DNA from: Bacteroidales bacterium
GTDB lineage: Bacteria; Bacteroidota; Bacteroidia; Bacteroidales; G3-4614
Assembly (NCBI GenBank): GCA_015061035.1
Contig: SUXK01000004.1
Location: forward strand, 1-64,000
Reading direction: 5' to 3'
Length of the DNA stretch: 64,000 nucleotides
Shown here: piece by piece, positions 54,768-64,000 of the stretch
Layout: each line of letters opens with the position of its first letter
Numbering within the stretch: the first letter of the stretch is position 1
Translations under genes and position numbers: made by a program
Notes under the pieces: generated by a model
Databases searched by the model: none
Seen by the model: the letters and a program-made list of their open reading frames with translations, nothing else
Told to the model about the DNA's origin: nothing

Positions 54768-56384
54768 TTATAAAATAACCTTTTGTGAGTTATTGTCGGT
54801 TACAACTATATAAACACCTTTTGGAAGGTTTAACTTAACCGAGCCATTGACAACAACATTCTTTATAACTTGTCCTGAGAGGTTTACGATACGAAGTGTT
54901 CCATAATATTTATTTACTTCAATACCATCACCTACCATAATCTTAATTTCTGCTTTTGAAATTCCAACATCTTCAATACCAGAAAGGTCTGTCTCCACTA
55001 TATTTGCGAACTCACTCCAACCTCCAGTTGTTTCGTATGTTGATTTTGCTCCTTTAGGAACATATAGGGTACAGTTTGTTTTATCAACTCCCAAAAATTC
55101 ATAACTGCCTACCTCAAAGAGTTTTTCCGCAGGGATTAATGATGTTATACTTGTTAGACCTTCACAATATAAAAATGCGAACACTCCAATACTTGTTACA
55201 CTTTGAGGAATGGTTACACTGGTTAATTTAGTACATCCTGTGAATGCAAACATCCCTATACTTGTTACGTTACAAGGAATTACAGAATTATTACAAGTAG
55301 CGATCAAAGTATTTGTAGCCGTCTCTATTATTGCATTACAATCTTCTCGACTATCGTAATAACTATTTTCGGGAGCAACTGTTATTGTTGCTAAAACTTT
55401 ACAACCTTCAAATAAGGTAGAGCCTATACTTGTTACACTACTGGGTATTTCAATACTTGTTAGAGTTTCGCACCATGAGAATGCCGATGCTCCTATAGTT
55501 GTTACTCTATTGGGAATAGTAACACTTGATAGTTTGTAACAATATGAAAATGCAGACCGACCTATAGTTATAACACTATTCGGGATGGTTACACTGGTCA
55601 GTTTATAACATTCTTCAAATGCATTATCACCTATTATTGTAACACCCTCAGGTATTTCAATTGTTTTTAAATCACAATAATAGAATGCACTATTCCCAAT
55701 ACGGGAAACATTCTTACCAATATTTACAATAGCAAGATCCGAACAATTATTGAAAGTACCATCTTCAACAGCAGTAAGACCTGTGCCTATTGTTACACTT
55801 TTTAATTTTAAACACATAGCAAATACATATCCACCCATACTTGTAACACTATTGGGTATGGTTATGCTTGTTAAATTTTGACAACTATAAAATGCTTGAA
55901 AGCCTATAGTTGTTACACCATTACCAATAACAGCACTTGTTAGACCTGTGCAGCCAGAAAATGCATTATCTCCTATAGTTGTTACACTATTTGGTATTTC
56001 AATACTTGTTAAACTTGTGCAATTAGAAAATGCATAACGTCCTATATAAGAGACACTATTGGGTATTTCAACACTTGTTAGACTTGTGCAATTAGAAAAT
56101 GCATCTTCTCCTATACTTGTTACACTATTAGGTATTTCAATGGTTGCAAGTCCAGTACAATCTGAAAATGCTCCATATCCTATATCTGTAACAATATAAG
56201 CAATATCTTCATAAATGACTGTTTCAGGAATTATAATATTTCCTGCACAATCACTTCCCGAAACCTCTACTGCTATGTCGCCAATGATACGATAATATAT
56301 ACCATCAACCTCAAAATCACTTGCATTAAGTATTGGGCTACATAGTAACAATAAATAGATAAACATGTGTTTTAGTCTTTTCAT
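54768..56384 (-). CDS. BspA-type (TpLRR) secreted leucine-rich repeat protein with T9SS-like tail
   Basis: ~23-aa repeats such as LTSVTIPNSVTSIGVFAFLYCEG; C-terminal LRIVNLSGQVIKNVVVNGSVKLNLPKGVYIVVTDNNSQKVIL. Confidence 0.92.
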   Translation of the reverse strand: MKRLKHMFIYLLLLCSPILNASDFEVDGIYYRIIGDIAVEVSGSDCAGNIIIPETVIYEDIAYIVTDIGYGAFSDCTGLATIEIPNSVTSIGEDAFSNCTSLTSVEIPNSVSYIGRYAFSNCTSLTSIEIPNSVTTIGDNAFSGCTGLTSAVIGNGVTTIGFQAFYSCQNLTSITIPNSVTSMGGYVFAMCLKLKSVTIGTGLTAVEDGTFNNCSDLAIVNIGKNVSRIGNSAFYYCDLKTIEIPEGVTIIGDNAFEECYKLTSVTIPNSVITIGRSAFSYCYKLSSVTIPNRVTTIGASAFSWCETLTSIEIPSSVTSIGSTLFEGCKVLATITVAPENSYYDSREDCNAIIETATNTLIATCNNSVIPCNVTSIGMFAFTGCTKLTSVTIPQSVTSIGVFAFLYCEGLTSITSLIPAEKLFEVGSYEFLGVDKTNCTLYVPKGAKSTYETTGGWSEFANIVETDLSGIEDVGISKAEIKIMVGDGIEVNKYYGTLRIVNLSGQVIKNVVVNGSVKLNLPKGVYIVVTDNNSQKVIL

Positions 56385-56448
56385 ATCTTTTCTTTTATTT
56401 AAATTGCCTTTCGTCCCCCAAAAGACTTAAACAATAAGAATAAAAAAA

Positions 56449-56744
56449 GCGTGGGAACCATACTGTTACTCGTCCCACGACATGAGGCCTTCGCATTGCC
56501 CATCAATGTTGAACGAGCAACGCAGAAGCCCACGCAGATATGCAATGGAGTATATATACATTATACTCCTATATTTACACACCAACAGGCATCTACAATT
56601 GCTTCATCCTTGACATTGATTTTAGAAGTTGCGAAGTTCCATGTCGTCAAGATTGAGCGTAAGTAAACGCTTTTTATTTTATGTCTGCACCCTACCCACA
56701 CAACCCATATAGGGCTTCTGCAAGCGATATGCTTTGCAAAGATA
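56449..56744 (-). ncRNA. Structured 5' leader / ncRNA candidate upstream of the BspA-type gene
   Basis: Several inverted repeats with alternative partners, a minus-strand TATCTTTG box at 56744-56737, and a terminator-like T-run at ~56447-56441. Confidence 0.5.
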
Positions 56745-56901
56745 CGAAAAAAAATCAAATCTATTGCCATTATATACACATCTTTGTCTGTTCTCCGTAA
56801 ACTTAAATGTAACAAAAAGGTATTTTTTTAACTATTATTATAACTTTTTGTTAGTACAAATCTAAAAAAATCATCTTTTGTCAAAAAAAATCGTAAAAAA
56901 G

Positions 56902-56933
56902 TTGCAAAATTCCGTTTTAGTATATTACCTTTG
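56902..56933 (+). promoter_or_regulatory. gdhA promoter
   Basis: TTG (56902-56904), 21-nt spacer, TACCTTTG (56926-56933). Confidence 0.65.
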
Positions 56934-57037
56934 CAAGGTCTTGATAAAGACCTATTGGGTTACAAACAAAACTATACCCAAATAGGTTATACGAGATAAG
57001 AGTTTTGAATTAATAACAATTTTAAATTTATAAAAAA

Positions 57038-58372
57038 ATGGAAGTTAAGAAAGTTTTAAGCGATTTGAAAAGACGCTTTCCCAACGAGCCTGAATATCAT
57101 CAAGCAGTTGAAGAGGTTTTAATGACAATTGAAGAGGAATACAACAAACATCCTGAGTTTGATAAATATAATTTAATTGAAAGACTTTGTATTCCCGATA
57201 GAGTGTTTACTTTTAGAGTTACTTGGGTTGATGACAAAGGTCAAGTTCAAACTAATATGGGTTATCGTATCCAACACAATAACGCTATTGGACCCTACAA
57301 AGGTGGTATCCGTTTCCACTCTTCTGTAAACCTTTCTATTTTAAAATTCCTTGCTTTTGAGCAAACATTCAAAAACTCTCTTACAACTCTACCTATGGGT
57401 GGTGGCAAAGGAGGTTCAGACTTCAGCCCTCGCGGTAAATCTGATATGGAGGTTATGCGTTTCTGCCAAGCATTCGTTACTGAGTTGTGGCGTCATATAG
57501 GTCCTCAAACTGACGTTCCTGCTGGAGATATTGGTGTTGGTGGTCGTGAAGTTGGTTACATGTATGGAATGTACAAAAAAATGGCCCTTGAAAACACAGG
57601 TACTTTCACAGGTAAAGGTATTGAGTTTGGTGGATCATTGGTTCGCCCCGAAGCAACAGGTTATGGTAACGTATATTTCTTACTTGAGATGCTAAAGACT
57701 AAAGGCATTGATATTAAAGATAAAGTTGTTGCTGTATCAGGATCGGGTAACGTTGCTCAATATACAGTTAAAAAACTTATCAGCCTTGGTGCTAAGGTTA
57801 TTACAATGTCTGATAGCAATGGTTATATTTACGACCCAGATGGTATAGATGAAGAGAAACTTGCATTTATTTTCAACCTAAAAAATGTTCAACGCGGACG
57901 CATTAGAGAGTATGCTGAGAAATATGGTTGCAAATATGTTGAAGGCGCTCGTCCTTGGAATGAGAAATGCGATATTGCAATGCCAAGTGCAACTCAAAAC
58001 GAGATTGACGGAGATGATGCTCGCGCACTTCTTGCTAACGGATGTTTTGCTGTTTCAGAGGGTGCAAATATGCCTTCTACTCCCGATGCTATTGCAGAGT
58101 TCTTGAATGCCAAGATTCTTTACGCTCCTGGTAAAGCGGCTAATGCTGGTGGTGTTTCAGTTAGTGGTTTGGAGATGACTCAAAACTCAATTAAACTAAG
58201 TTGGAGCAGAGAAGAGGTTGATGCAAAACTTCAATCAATTATGAAAGATATTCACTCTCAATGTACTCTTTACGGAAAACAAGAGGATGGATACATTAAC
58301 TATGTTAAGGGTGCTAACGTTGCAGGATTCATGAAAGTTGCTAAAGCAATGATGGCTCAAGGTATTTTGTAA
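57038..58372 (+). CDS. gdhA: NADP-type glutamate dehydrogenase
   Basis: MGYRIQHNNAIGPYKGGIRFHSSVNLSILKFLAFEQTFKNSLTTLPMGGGKGGSDFSPRGKSDMEVMRFCQAF. Confidence 0.98.
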   Translation: MEVKKVLSDLKRRFPNEPEYHQAVEEVLMTIEEEYNKHPEFDKYNLIERLCIPDRVFTFRVTWVDDKGQVQTNMGYRIQHNNAIGPYKGGIRFHSSVNLSILKFLAFEQTFKNSLTTLPMGGGKGGSDFSPRGKSDMEVMRFCQAFVTELWRHIGPQTDVPAGDIGVGGREVGYMYGMYKKMALENTGTFTGKGIEFGGSLVRPEATGYGNVYFLLEMLKTKGIDIKDKVVAVSGSGNVAQYTVKKLISLGAKVITMSDSNGYIYDPDGIDEEKLAFIFNLKNVQRGRIREYAEKYGCKYVEGARPWNEKCDIAMPSATQNEIDGDDARALLANGCFAVSEGANMPSTPDAIAEFLNAKILYAPGKAANAGGVSVSGLEMTQNSIKLSWSREEVDAKLQSIMKDIHSQCTLYGKQEDGYINYVKGANVAGFMKVAKAMMAQGIL

Positions 58373-58395
58373 TTAACGTAGATAATACTCTATAT

Positions 58396-58429
58396 AAAAG
58401 TTCCAAAGTCGAAAGATTCTGGAACTTTT
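58396..58429 (+). terminator. gdhA terminator
   Basis: aaaagttcc (58396-58404) pairs with ggaactttt (58421-58429), followed by a T-run. Confidence 0.85.
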
Positions 58430-58849
58430 TTTTTGCAACAAGAATAACTAATTACCCTATATTAGAAATCTTAAAATGAGACTTTATCTATAAAAATGTG
58501 GTGCAGCCTCACGGACACACCACATCAAAATCATGAAAAAACATTACAAAATCCATTAATTGAGCACAATTAATGGACTCAGTACTTTGTTTTCTCAAAA
58601 TATTAAGGGATAGGTTGCTTTAGAGTATAATATTTATCAAAAAAAATGAAAGATTATCTCTAAATATAATTAACAAAAACGATAATGATATAAATCTGTA
58701 TTATCGGTTAAACTTCTATATATTCCCTCTTTTTGGTTACTGATGCAATATTAAATATTTTTTTTAATATTAACACCATATTGAATATATATTTTTACTT
58801 TTTGGTCAATTTTTTTTATTTTATTTACGATATAGTCAAAAAACATTTG

Positions 58850-59080
58850 CTCTCGCTGTGAAAAATATTAAAGTAAACTTCTTATTTCTCGCTCGCTTTT
58901 TTATTCTATATTTGAGGGAAACCTCCAATATACTTTCGCTCCCTGTGAAATATTCAAGTAAACTTGATATTATTTCGCTCGTTTATTTATTGTATATTTG
59001 AGGTAAACCTCCAATATACTTTCGCTCGCTGTGAAATATTCAAGTAAACTTGATATTATTTCGCTCGCTTAATCGTATAT
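58850..59080 (+). repeat. ~86-87 bp imperfect tandem repeat, almost three copies, abutting ruvC
   Basis: cgctGTGAAAtattcaagtaaactt...tatatttgaggtaaacctccaatatact; GTG anchors at 58858, 58945 and 59031. Confidence 0.88.
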
Positions 59081-59100
59081 TTGTACTTTAATAGTAAAGA

Positions 59101-59664
59101 ATGGCAGATAATAATTTGAAAATATTAGGCATAGACCCGGGCACTAATGTTATGGGATATGGCATTATTGAGTGTAATGGCAAAGAACCTTCGTTAATTG
59201 TAATGGGAACTCTTAAACTTAACAAGTTTGAAAACCATTACGTAAGGCTTAACAGAATATATGAACGTGTATCGGGGCTGATTTCGCAATACTCTCCCAA
59301 TGAATTGGCTATTGAGGCTCCTTTTTTTGGCAAGAATGTACAATCGATGCTAAAACTTGGCAGGGCTCAGGGTGTTGCTATGGCGGCTGCTATTCATCAC
59401 GAATTACCTATTACAGAGTATGCCCCCCTAAAAATCAAAATGGCTGTTACGGGTAATGGTGCTGCATCGAAAGAGCAAGTGGCTGATATGCTTAAACGGA
59501 TTTTACATATACCCGAAGAGAAGATGGCTCCCCAACTTGATGCTACGGATGCTGTTGCTGCTGCTTTATGCCACTTTTACCAAATGAAATCGCCAATTAC
59601 AGAAAAGGGGTGCAAAAGTTGGAAAGAGTTTATTTCTAAAAATCCCAACAAAATTGTTAAATAG
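59101..59664 (+). CDS. ruvC: Holliday junction resolvase RuvC
   Basis: ILGIDPGTNVMGYGII; LAIEAPFFGKNVQSMLKLGRAQGVAMAAA; QLDATDAVAAALCHF. Confidence 0.97.
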   Translation: MADNNLKILGIDPGTNVMGYGIIECNGKEPSLIVMGTLKLNKFENHYVRLNRIYERVSGLISQYSPNELAIEAPFFGKNVQSMLKLGRAQGVAMAAAIHHELPITEYAPLKIKMAVTGNGAASKEQVADMLKRILHIPEEKMAPQLDATDAVAAALCHFYQMKSPITEKGCKSWKEFISKNPNKIVK

Positions 59665-59675
59665 TATATATTTCT

Positions 59676-62600
59676 ATGATGACATATAATCTGAAAGAAC
59701 TTCTAAACAGTCGTATTCTTATTCTGGATGGTGCTATGGGTACTGAAATCCAGAAGTTGAATTTAAATGAGGATGATTTTAGGGGTGATTTATTTAAAAA
59801 TTATAATAAAGAACTAAAAGGGAATAACGATATTTTAGTTCTTACTCAACCTGATATTATAAAAAATATTCATCGTGCATATCTTGAAGCAGGTGCTGAT
59901 ATTATTGAGACTAATAGTTTTAATGCTACCTCGGTTTCGATGAGTGATTATGGTTTGGAAGGTTATGTATCGGAGATTAACAGATGTGCTGTAAGAATTG
60001 CAAAAGAGGTTGCAAGTGAGTTTTCTACAAAAGATAAGCCTCGCTTTGTTGCTGGTAGTGTTGGCCCAACAAATAAAAGTTGTTCAATCTCTCCCGATGT
60101 TAGCAACCCTGCCATAAGGTCTATTACTTACGATGAACTTTTTGACGCATATTGCAAACAGATTGAGGTGCTTGTTGATGAGGGTGTAGACATTATTCTT
60201 TTAGAAACTGTTTTTGACACTCTTAACCTAAAGTGTGCTATTGATGCTGTAACTCATCTTTTTAAGAAGAAAGATATTGAACTTCCTTTGATGATTTCAG
60301 TTACTATTGCTGACAATGCTGGTCGTACTCTTTCTGGACAGACTCTTGAGGCTTTTGTTGCGTCTATATCTCATGCTCCTATTACAACAGTTGGAATTAA
60401 CTGTTCTTTTGGAGCAAAGGATATTTTACCTTTTTTACGAAGATTATCAGAGATTGCTCCTTTTGCAATATCGGTTCATCCTAATGCTGGTTTACCTAAC
60501 AGATTTGGTGAATACGACCAAACTCCCCAATTAATGGCAAACGATATGAAGCCATATATTGAGGAACAACTCGTGAACATTGTAGGGGGTTGTTGTGGAA
60601 CTACTCCTGAACATATTAAACGTATTGCTGAAATTGCTAAAAATAGTAAACCTCACTCCTACGCTAAGAGAGAGAGTAAACTTGTTCTGGCTGGACTTGA
60701 ACCTTTGGCTGTATGCAAAGAGAATAACTTTGTAAATATTGGCGAGAGGTGTAATGTTGCTGGTTCCAGAAAGTTTTTGAGGTTGATTAATGAGAAGAGT
60801 TACAGCGAAGCACTCTCTATTGCTCTTAAACAGGTTAATGATGGCGCCCAAATTATTGATATTAATATGGACGATGGCATGTTAAATGCCAAAGAGGAGA
60901 TGACAACCTTCCTCAGACTTCTTGCCGCTGAACCTGAAATTTGCAGAGTTCCATTTATGATTGACTCTTCGGATTGGGAAGTTATTGAGGCTGGACTAAA
61001 AAACGTTCAGGGCAAAGCAGTTGTAAACTCAATAAGCCTTAAAGAGGGAGAAGATATATTCATAGAGAGGGCTAAACGCATTAGAGATATGGGTGCGGCT
61101 GTTGTGGTTATGGCTTTTGATGAAGAGGGTCAAGCCGATACTTTTAATCGTAAAATTGCTGTTTGCAAAAGAGCATACGATATATTGACAACAGAGTGCA
61201 ACTTTGCAGCAGAGGATATTATTTTTGATCCCAATATTTTGGCTGTTGCAACAGGTATTGATGAACATAAGAATTATGCAAAGGATTTTATTGAGGCTAC
61301 TCGCTGGATAAAATCAAATCTACCTCACGCAAAAGTCAGTGGTGGCGTGAGTAACCTTTCATTCTCGTTCAGAGGAAACAACTACATTAGGGAGGTTATG
61401 CACTCGGTGTTCCTATATCATGCCATCAATGCTGGCATGGATATGGCTATCCTTAACCCTGCAACGAGTGTAAACTATAACGATATTCCAGAGAACATTT
61501 TAGAGGCTGTTGAGGATGTTATTCTTAACAGAAGAGATGATGCAACTGAGCGTTTGATTGAGATTGCAGAGAGCGTTAAAGAGGTTAAGATTACAAGTAG
61601 TGCCTCACCAACTATACAAAATAAAAACCTAACTGTTGCAGAGAGATTAAGCAACGCCCTTGTTAGGGGCAATAGCGACAATCTGGAGAGTGATATTAAT
61701 GAGGCTTTAACTCAATATGGCTCGGCTGTTGCAATTATTGAAGGACCTCTTATGGATGGTATGAATAAAGTTGGTTCTCTGTTTGGCGAAGGTAAGATGT
61801 TTTTACCTCAAGTGGTTAAGAGTGCCAGAACAATGAAGTGTGCTGTTGAAATTCTTCAACCTTATATTAAAAGCGAAAATAGTTCATCGCAAAAGAGTGC
61901 CGGAAAGATTGTTTTGGCAACTGTCAAAGGTGATGTTCACGATATTGGGAAAAATATTGTTTCGGTTGTTTTAGGTTGCAACAATTATGAGGTTATTGAT
62001 CTTGGTGTTATGGTAACAGCCGAGACTATTATTGATAAAGCGATTGAGGTTGGTGCTGATATTATTGGTGTTAGCGGCCTTATCACTCCTTCGCTTAACG
62101 AGATGTGCAATATCGCAAGAGAACTTGAAAATAGAGGGTTGGATATTCCTCTGTTAATTGGTGGAGCAACAACATCGGAATTGCATACTGCTGTTAAAAT
62201 TGCTCCTCTTTATAGTGGTGTTGTTGTGTATGTTAAGGATGCTTCGCAAGACCCCATTATTGCTGCAAAACTGACTAATAACAGGATTAGAGATAGTTAT
62301 ATTAATGAGATTAAAGAGCGACAACACTTTTTGAGAGAAAGTACAAAATGTGATGACACTGTTTCTTTGTCTGTTGCCGAAGGATTAAGAGATATAAGTT
62401 GCTGCAACGGATATACTCCTACTACTCCTAAGGTATTGAACAAAGAGATTAATTTATCTTTTGAAATAAGTGAACTTATTGATTTTATTAATTGGGGACA
62501 ACTTTTTAATGTTTGGAAACTGAGTGGTAAATTTGCTTCAGTTGCATACCTTAATGGTTGCGACCACTGCAAAGCATCGTGGCTTGCATCTTTAGCCGTA

Positions 62601-63353
62601 GAAGAGAGGAAAGAGGCTTCTGAGGCAATGCAACTACACAAGGAGTGTTTAAGAGTAATAAAAGAGGTTTGTGACAAACTTAATCCTAAGATTAAAGCAT
62701 CTGTATCGTTCTTCAAAGCAAATTCAAAAGATAATAGCATTATTATCAAGAGTGATAATGATATTATAATTCCAACCCTACGCCAACAAAAGAAGAGAGA
62801 TAATAATGAGGGTGGATACCTTGCTCTTTCTGATTTTATTTTACCCGAAGAGAGTGATAAGGTTGATTATATTGCAACTTTTGCTGTTACTGCTGGAAGA
62901 GATATTCAATCATATATAGAGTATCTGAAGAGTAACGGAGATGATTACAAATCGGTACTTCTGCAATCTATTGCAGACCGCTTAGCAGAGGCTGCCGCTG
63001 CATATACCCACTACCTTGTAAGAACCGATATGTGGAGTTATTCAAACGAAGAAAAGAACGTAGCCGATATAATTAAGGGTAATTGCTGTGGTATTAGACC
63101 TGCAATAGGATACCCTTCCCTACCCGACCAATCACTTATGTTTGAAATGAAAAATTTTATTGATTTTGACAAATTGGGTATTGAGGTTACTGAGAATGGT
63201 GCTATGTATCCAAGTGCTTCGGTATGTGGTTTTATGATTGCCAACCCTAATGCAAGATATTTTACCTTGACTATTGATGAAAATCAACGTAATGTATATT
63301 GTCAAAAGAGAGGTATAGCATTGGATGATGCTAAAAAATGGATTGCCGTATAG
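59676..63353 (+). CDS. metH: Cobalamin-dependent methionine synthase, full length
   Basis: ILILDGAMGTEIQKL; NIGERCNVAGSRKFLRL; B12-binding KGDVHDIGKNIVSVVLGCNNYEVIDLG; C-terminal activation domain. Confidence 0.98.
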   Translation: MMTYNLKELLNSRILILDGAMGTEIQKLNLNEDDFRGDLFKNYNKELKGNNDILVLTQPDIIKNIHRAYLEAGADIIETNSFNATSVSMSDYGLEGYVSEINRCAVRIAKEVASEFSTKDKPRFVAGSVGPTNKSCSISPDVSNPAIRSITYDELFDAYCKQIEVLVDEGVDIILLETVFDTLNLKCAIDAVTHLFKKKDIELPLMISVTIADNAGRTLSGQTLEAFVASISHAPITTVGINCSFGAKDILPFLRRLSEIAPFAISVHPNAGLPNRFGEYDQTPQLMANDMKPYIEEQLVNIVGGCCGTTPEHIKRIAEIAKNSKPHSYAKRESKLVLAGLEPLAVCKENNFVNIGERCNVAGSRKFLRLINEKSYSEALSIALKQVNDGAQIIDINMDDGMLNAKEEMTTFLRLLAAEPEICRVPFMIDSSDWEVIEAGLKNVQGKAVVNSISLKEGEDIFIERAKRIRDMGAAVVVMAFDEEGQADTFNRKIAVCKRAYDILTTECNFAAEDIIFDPNILAVATGIDEHKNYAKDFIEATRWIKSNLPHAKVSGGVSNLSFSFRGNNYIREVMHSVFLYHAINAGMDMAILNPATSVNYNDIPENILEAVEDVILNRRDDATERLIEIAESVKEVKITSSASPTIQNKNLTVAERLSNALVRGNSDNLESDINEALTQYGSAVAIIEGPLMDGMNKVGSLFGEGKMFLPQVVKSARTMKCAVEILQPYIKSENSSSQKSAGKIVLATVKGDVHDIGKNIVSVVLGCNNYEVIDLGVMVTAETIIDKAIEVGADIIGVSGLITPSLNEMCNIARELENRGLDIPLLIGGATTSELHTAVKIAPLYSGVVVYVKDASQDPIIAAKLTNNRIRDSYINEIKERQHFLRESTKCDDTVSLSVAEGLRDISCCNGYTPTTPKVLNKEINLSFEISELIDFINWGQLFNVWKLSGKFASVAYLNGCDHCKASWLASLAVEERKEASEAMQLHKECLRVIKEVCDKLNPKIKASVSFFKANSKDNSIIIKSDNDIIIPTLRQQKKRDNNEGGYLALSDFILPEESDKVDYIATFAVTAGRDIQSYIEYLKSNGDDYKSVLLQSIADRLAEAAAAYTHYLVRTDMWSYSNEEKNVADIIKGNCCGIRPAIGYPSLPDQSLMFEMKNFIDFDKLGIEVTENGAMYPSASVCGFMIANPNARYFTLTIDENQRNVYCQKRGIALDDAKKWIAV

Positions 63354-63447
63354 GTATTATATTAAGAGTTTATTTAAAAATATTTAATTTCTATTATTTT
63401 TAGCGACAATATATTATTTTTGTGTGTCAAAAAAATTAATTATAAAT

Positions 63448-64000
63448 ATGAAAAAGATGAGAGTTGCCGTTGTTGGATATGGCAATATAGGTAAATTTAC
63501 TATCGATGCCATTGAGGCTTCGTGCGATATGGAAGTTGCAGGAATTGTTAGACGTAATGTTTGTGATATTCCTGAAGAGATAAAAAAATATAAAGTAGTT
63601 AGTAACATTAAAGAGATTGAAAAGGTAGATGTTGCTATTCTTGCCACACCAACCCGTAAGGTTGAGGAGTACGCAAAAGAGATATTGGCAATGGGTATTA
63701 ACACTGCCGATAGTTTTGATATTCACTCTGGGATTACCTCACTAAGAGCAAACCTCGATAAGGTTGCAAAAGAGAGTGGTGCTGTGGCTATAATATCGGC
63801 TGGATGGGATCCAGGTAGCGACTCTGTTGTACGTACTCTAATGGAGGCTGCTGCTCCTAAAGGTATTACTTACACTAACTTTGGACCAGGTATGAGTATG
63901 GGGCACACAGTTGCTGTTAAAGCAATAGAGGGTGTTAAGGCCGCTCTTTCAATGACAATTCCCGTTGGTACTGGTATTCACAGAAGAATGGTGTATATTG
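63448..64000 (+). CDS. ddh: meso-Diaminopimelate dehydrogenase, 3' truncated by the window
   Basis: MKKMRVAVVGYGNIGKFTIDAIEASCDMEVAGIVRRN...STATPTRKVEEY-like block...AGWDPGSDSVVRTLMEAAAPKGITYTNFGPGMSMGHTVAVKAIEGV (own translation; absent from the ORF track). Confidence 0.88.
   Translation, partial: MKKMRVAVVGYGNIGKFTIDAIEASCDMEVAGIVRRNVCDIPEEIKKYKVVSNIKEIEKVDVAILATPTRKVEEYAKEILAMGINTADSFDIHSGITSLRANLDKVAKESGAVAIISAGWDPGSDSVVRTLMEAAAPKGITYTNFGPGMSMGHTVAVKAIEGVKAALSMTIPVGTGIHRRMVYI

Noticed and set aside
55140-56200. Regular ~69-bp repeated DNA resembling a CRISPR or satellite
   Set aside because: It is the coding repeat of the 23-aa BspA-type LRR units; spacers are not unique and the frame is open.

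Overview
This is a low-GC Bacteroidales-type chromosomal window. Evidence: Bacteroidetes promoters (TTG-N19-21-TAnnTTTG), DUF6340/DUF4835/DUF4292 lipoproteins, T9SS C-terminal sorting domains, and the dnaN-exonuclease-coaBC-DUF4835-recN-rlmB block. It is mostly core genes: a TolC/HlyD/ABC-2 efflux operon beside an AraC regulator, pgk, pyrF, prfA, an aromatic amino acid operon, tilS, pheS, nth, thrS, gmd-fcl, sbcCD, recN, coaBC, dnaN, dut, gdhA, ruvC, metH and a partial ddh. There are also three large secreted proteins with T9SS-like tails (subtilase, GH2 beta-galactosidase, BspA-type LRR). I found no rRNA, tRNA, CRISPR array or intact mobile element. The most interesting signals are non-coding. 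(1) Upstream of the aromatic operon is an unannotated 20-aa leader peptide, MKNLMSTFAYFYYYFYFSIK*, with nine Phe/Tyr codons in ten. It has a consensus promoter, a terminator and an overlapping antiterminator strand, and so forms a complete candidate Phe/Tyr ribosome-stalling attenuator. (2) A ~200-nt rod-like, 6S-like ncRNA candidate lies at 7400-7602. (3) A ~300-nt structured leader with alternative pairings precedes the BspA-type gene at 56449-56744. (4) An ~86-bp tandem repeat carrying promoter-like boxes precedes ruvC. (5) Direct repeats alternate with hairpins at 8098-8359. All calls come from reading the sequence and the supplied ORF track; no database search or folding was run.
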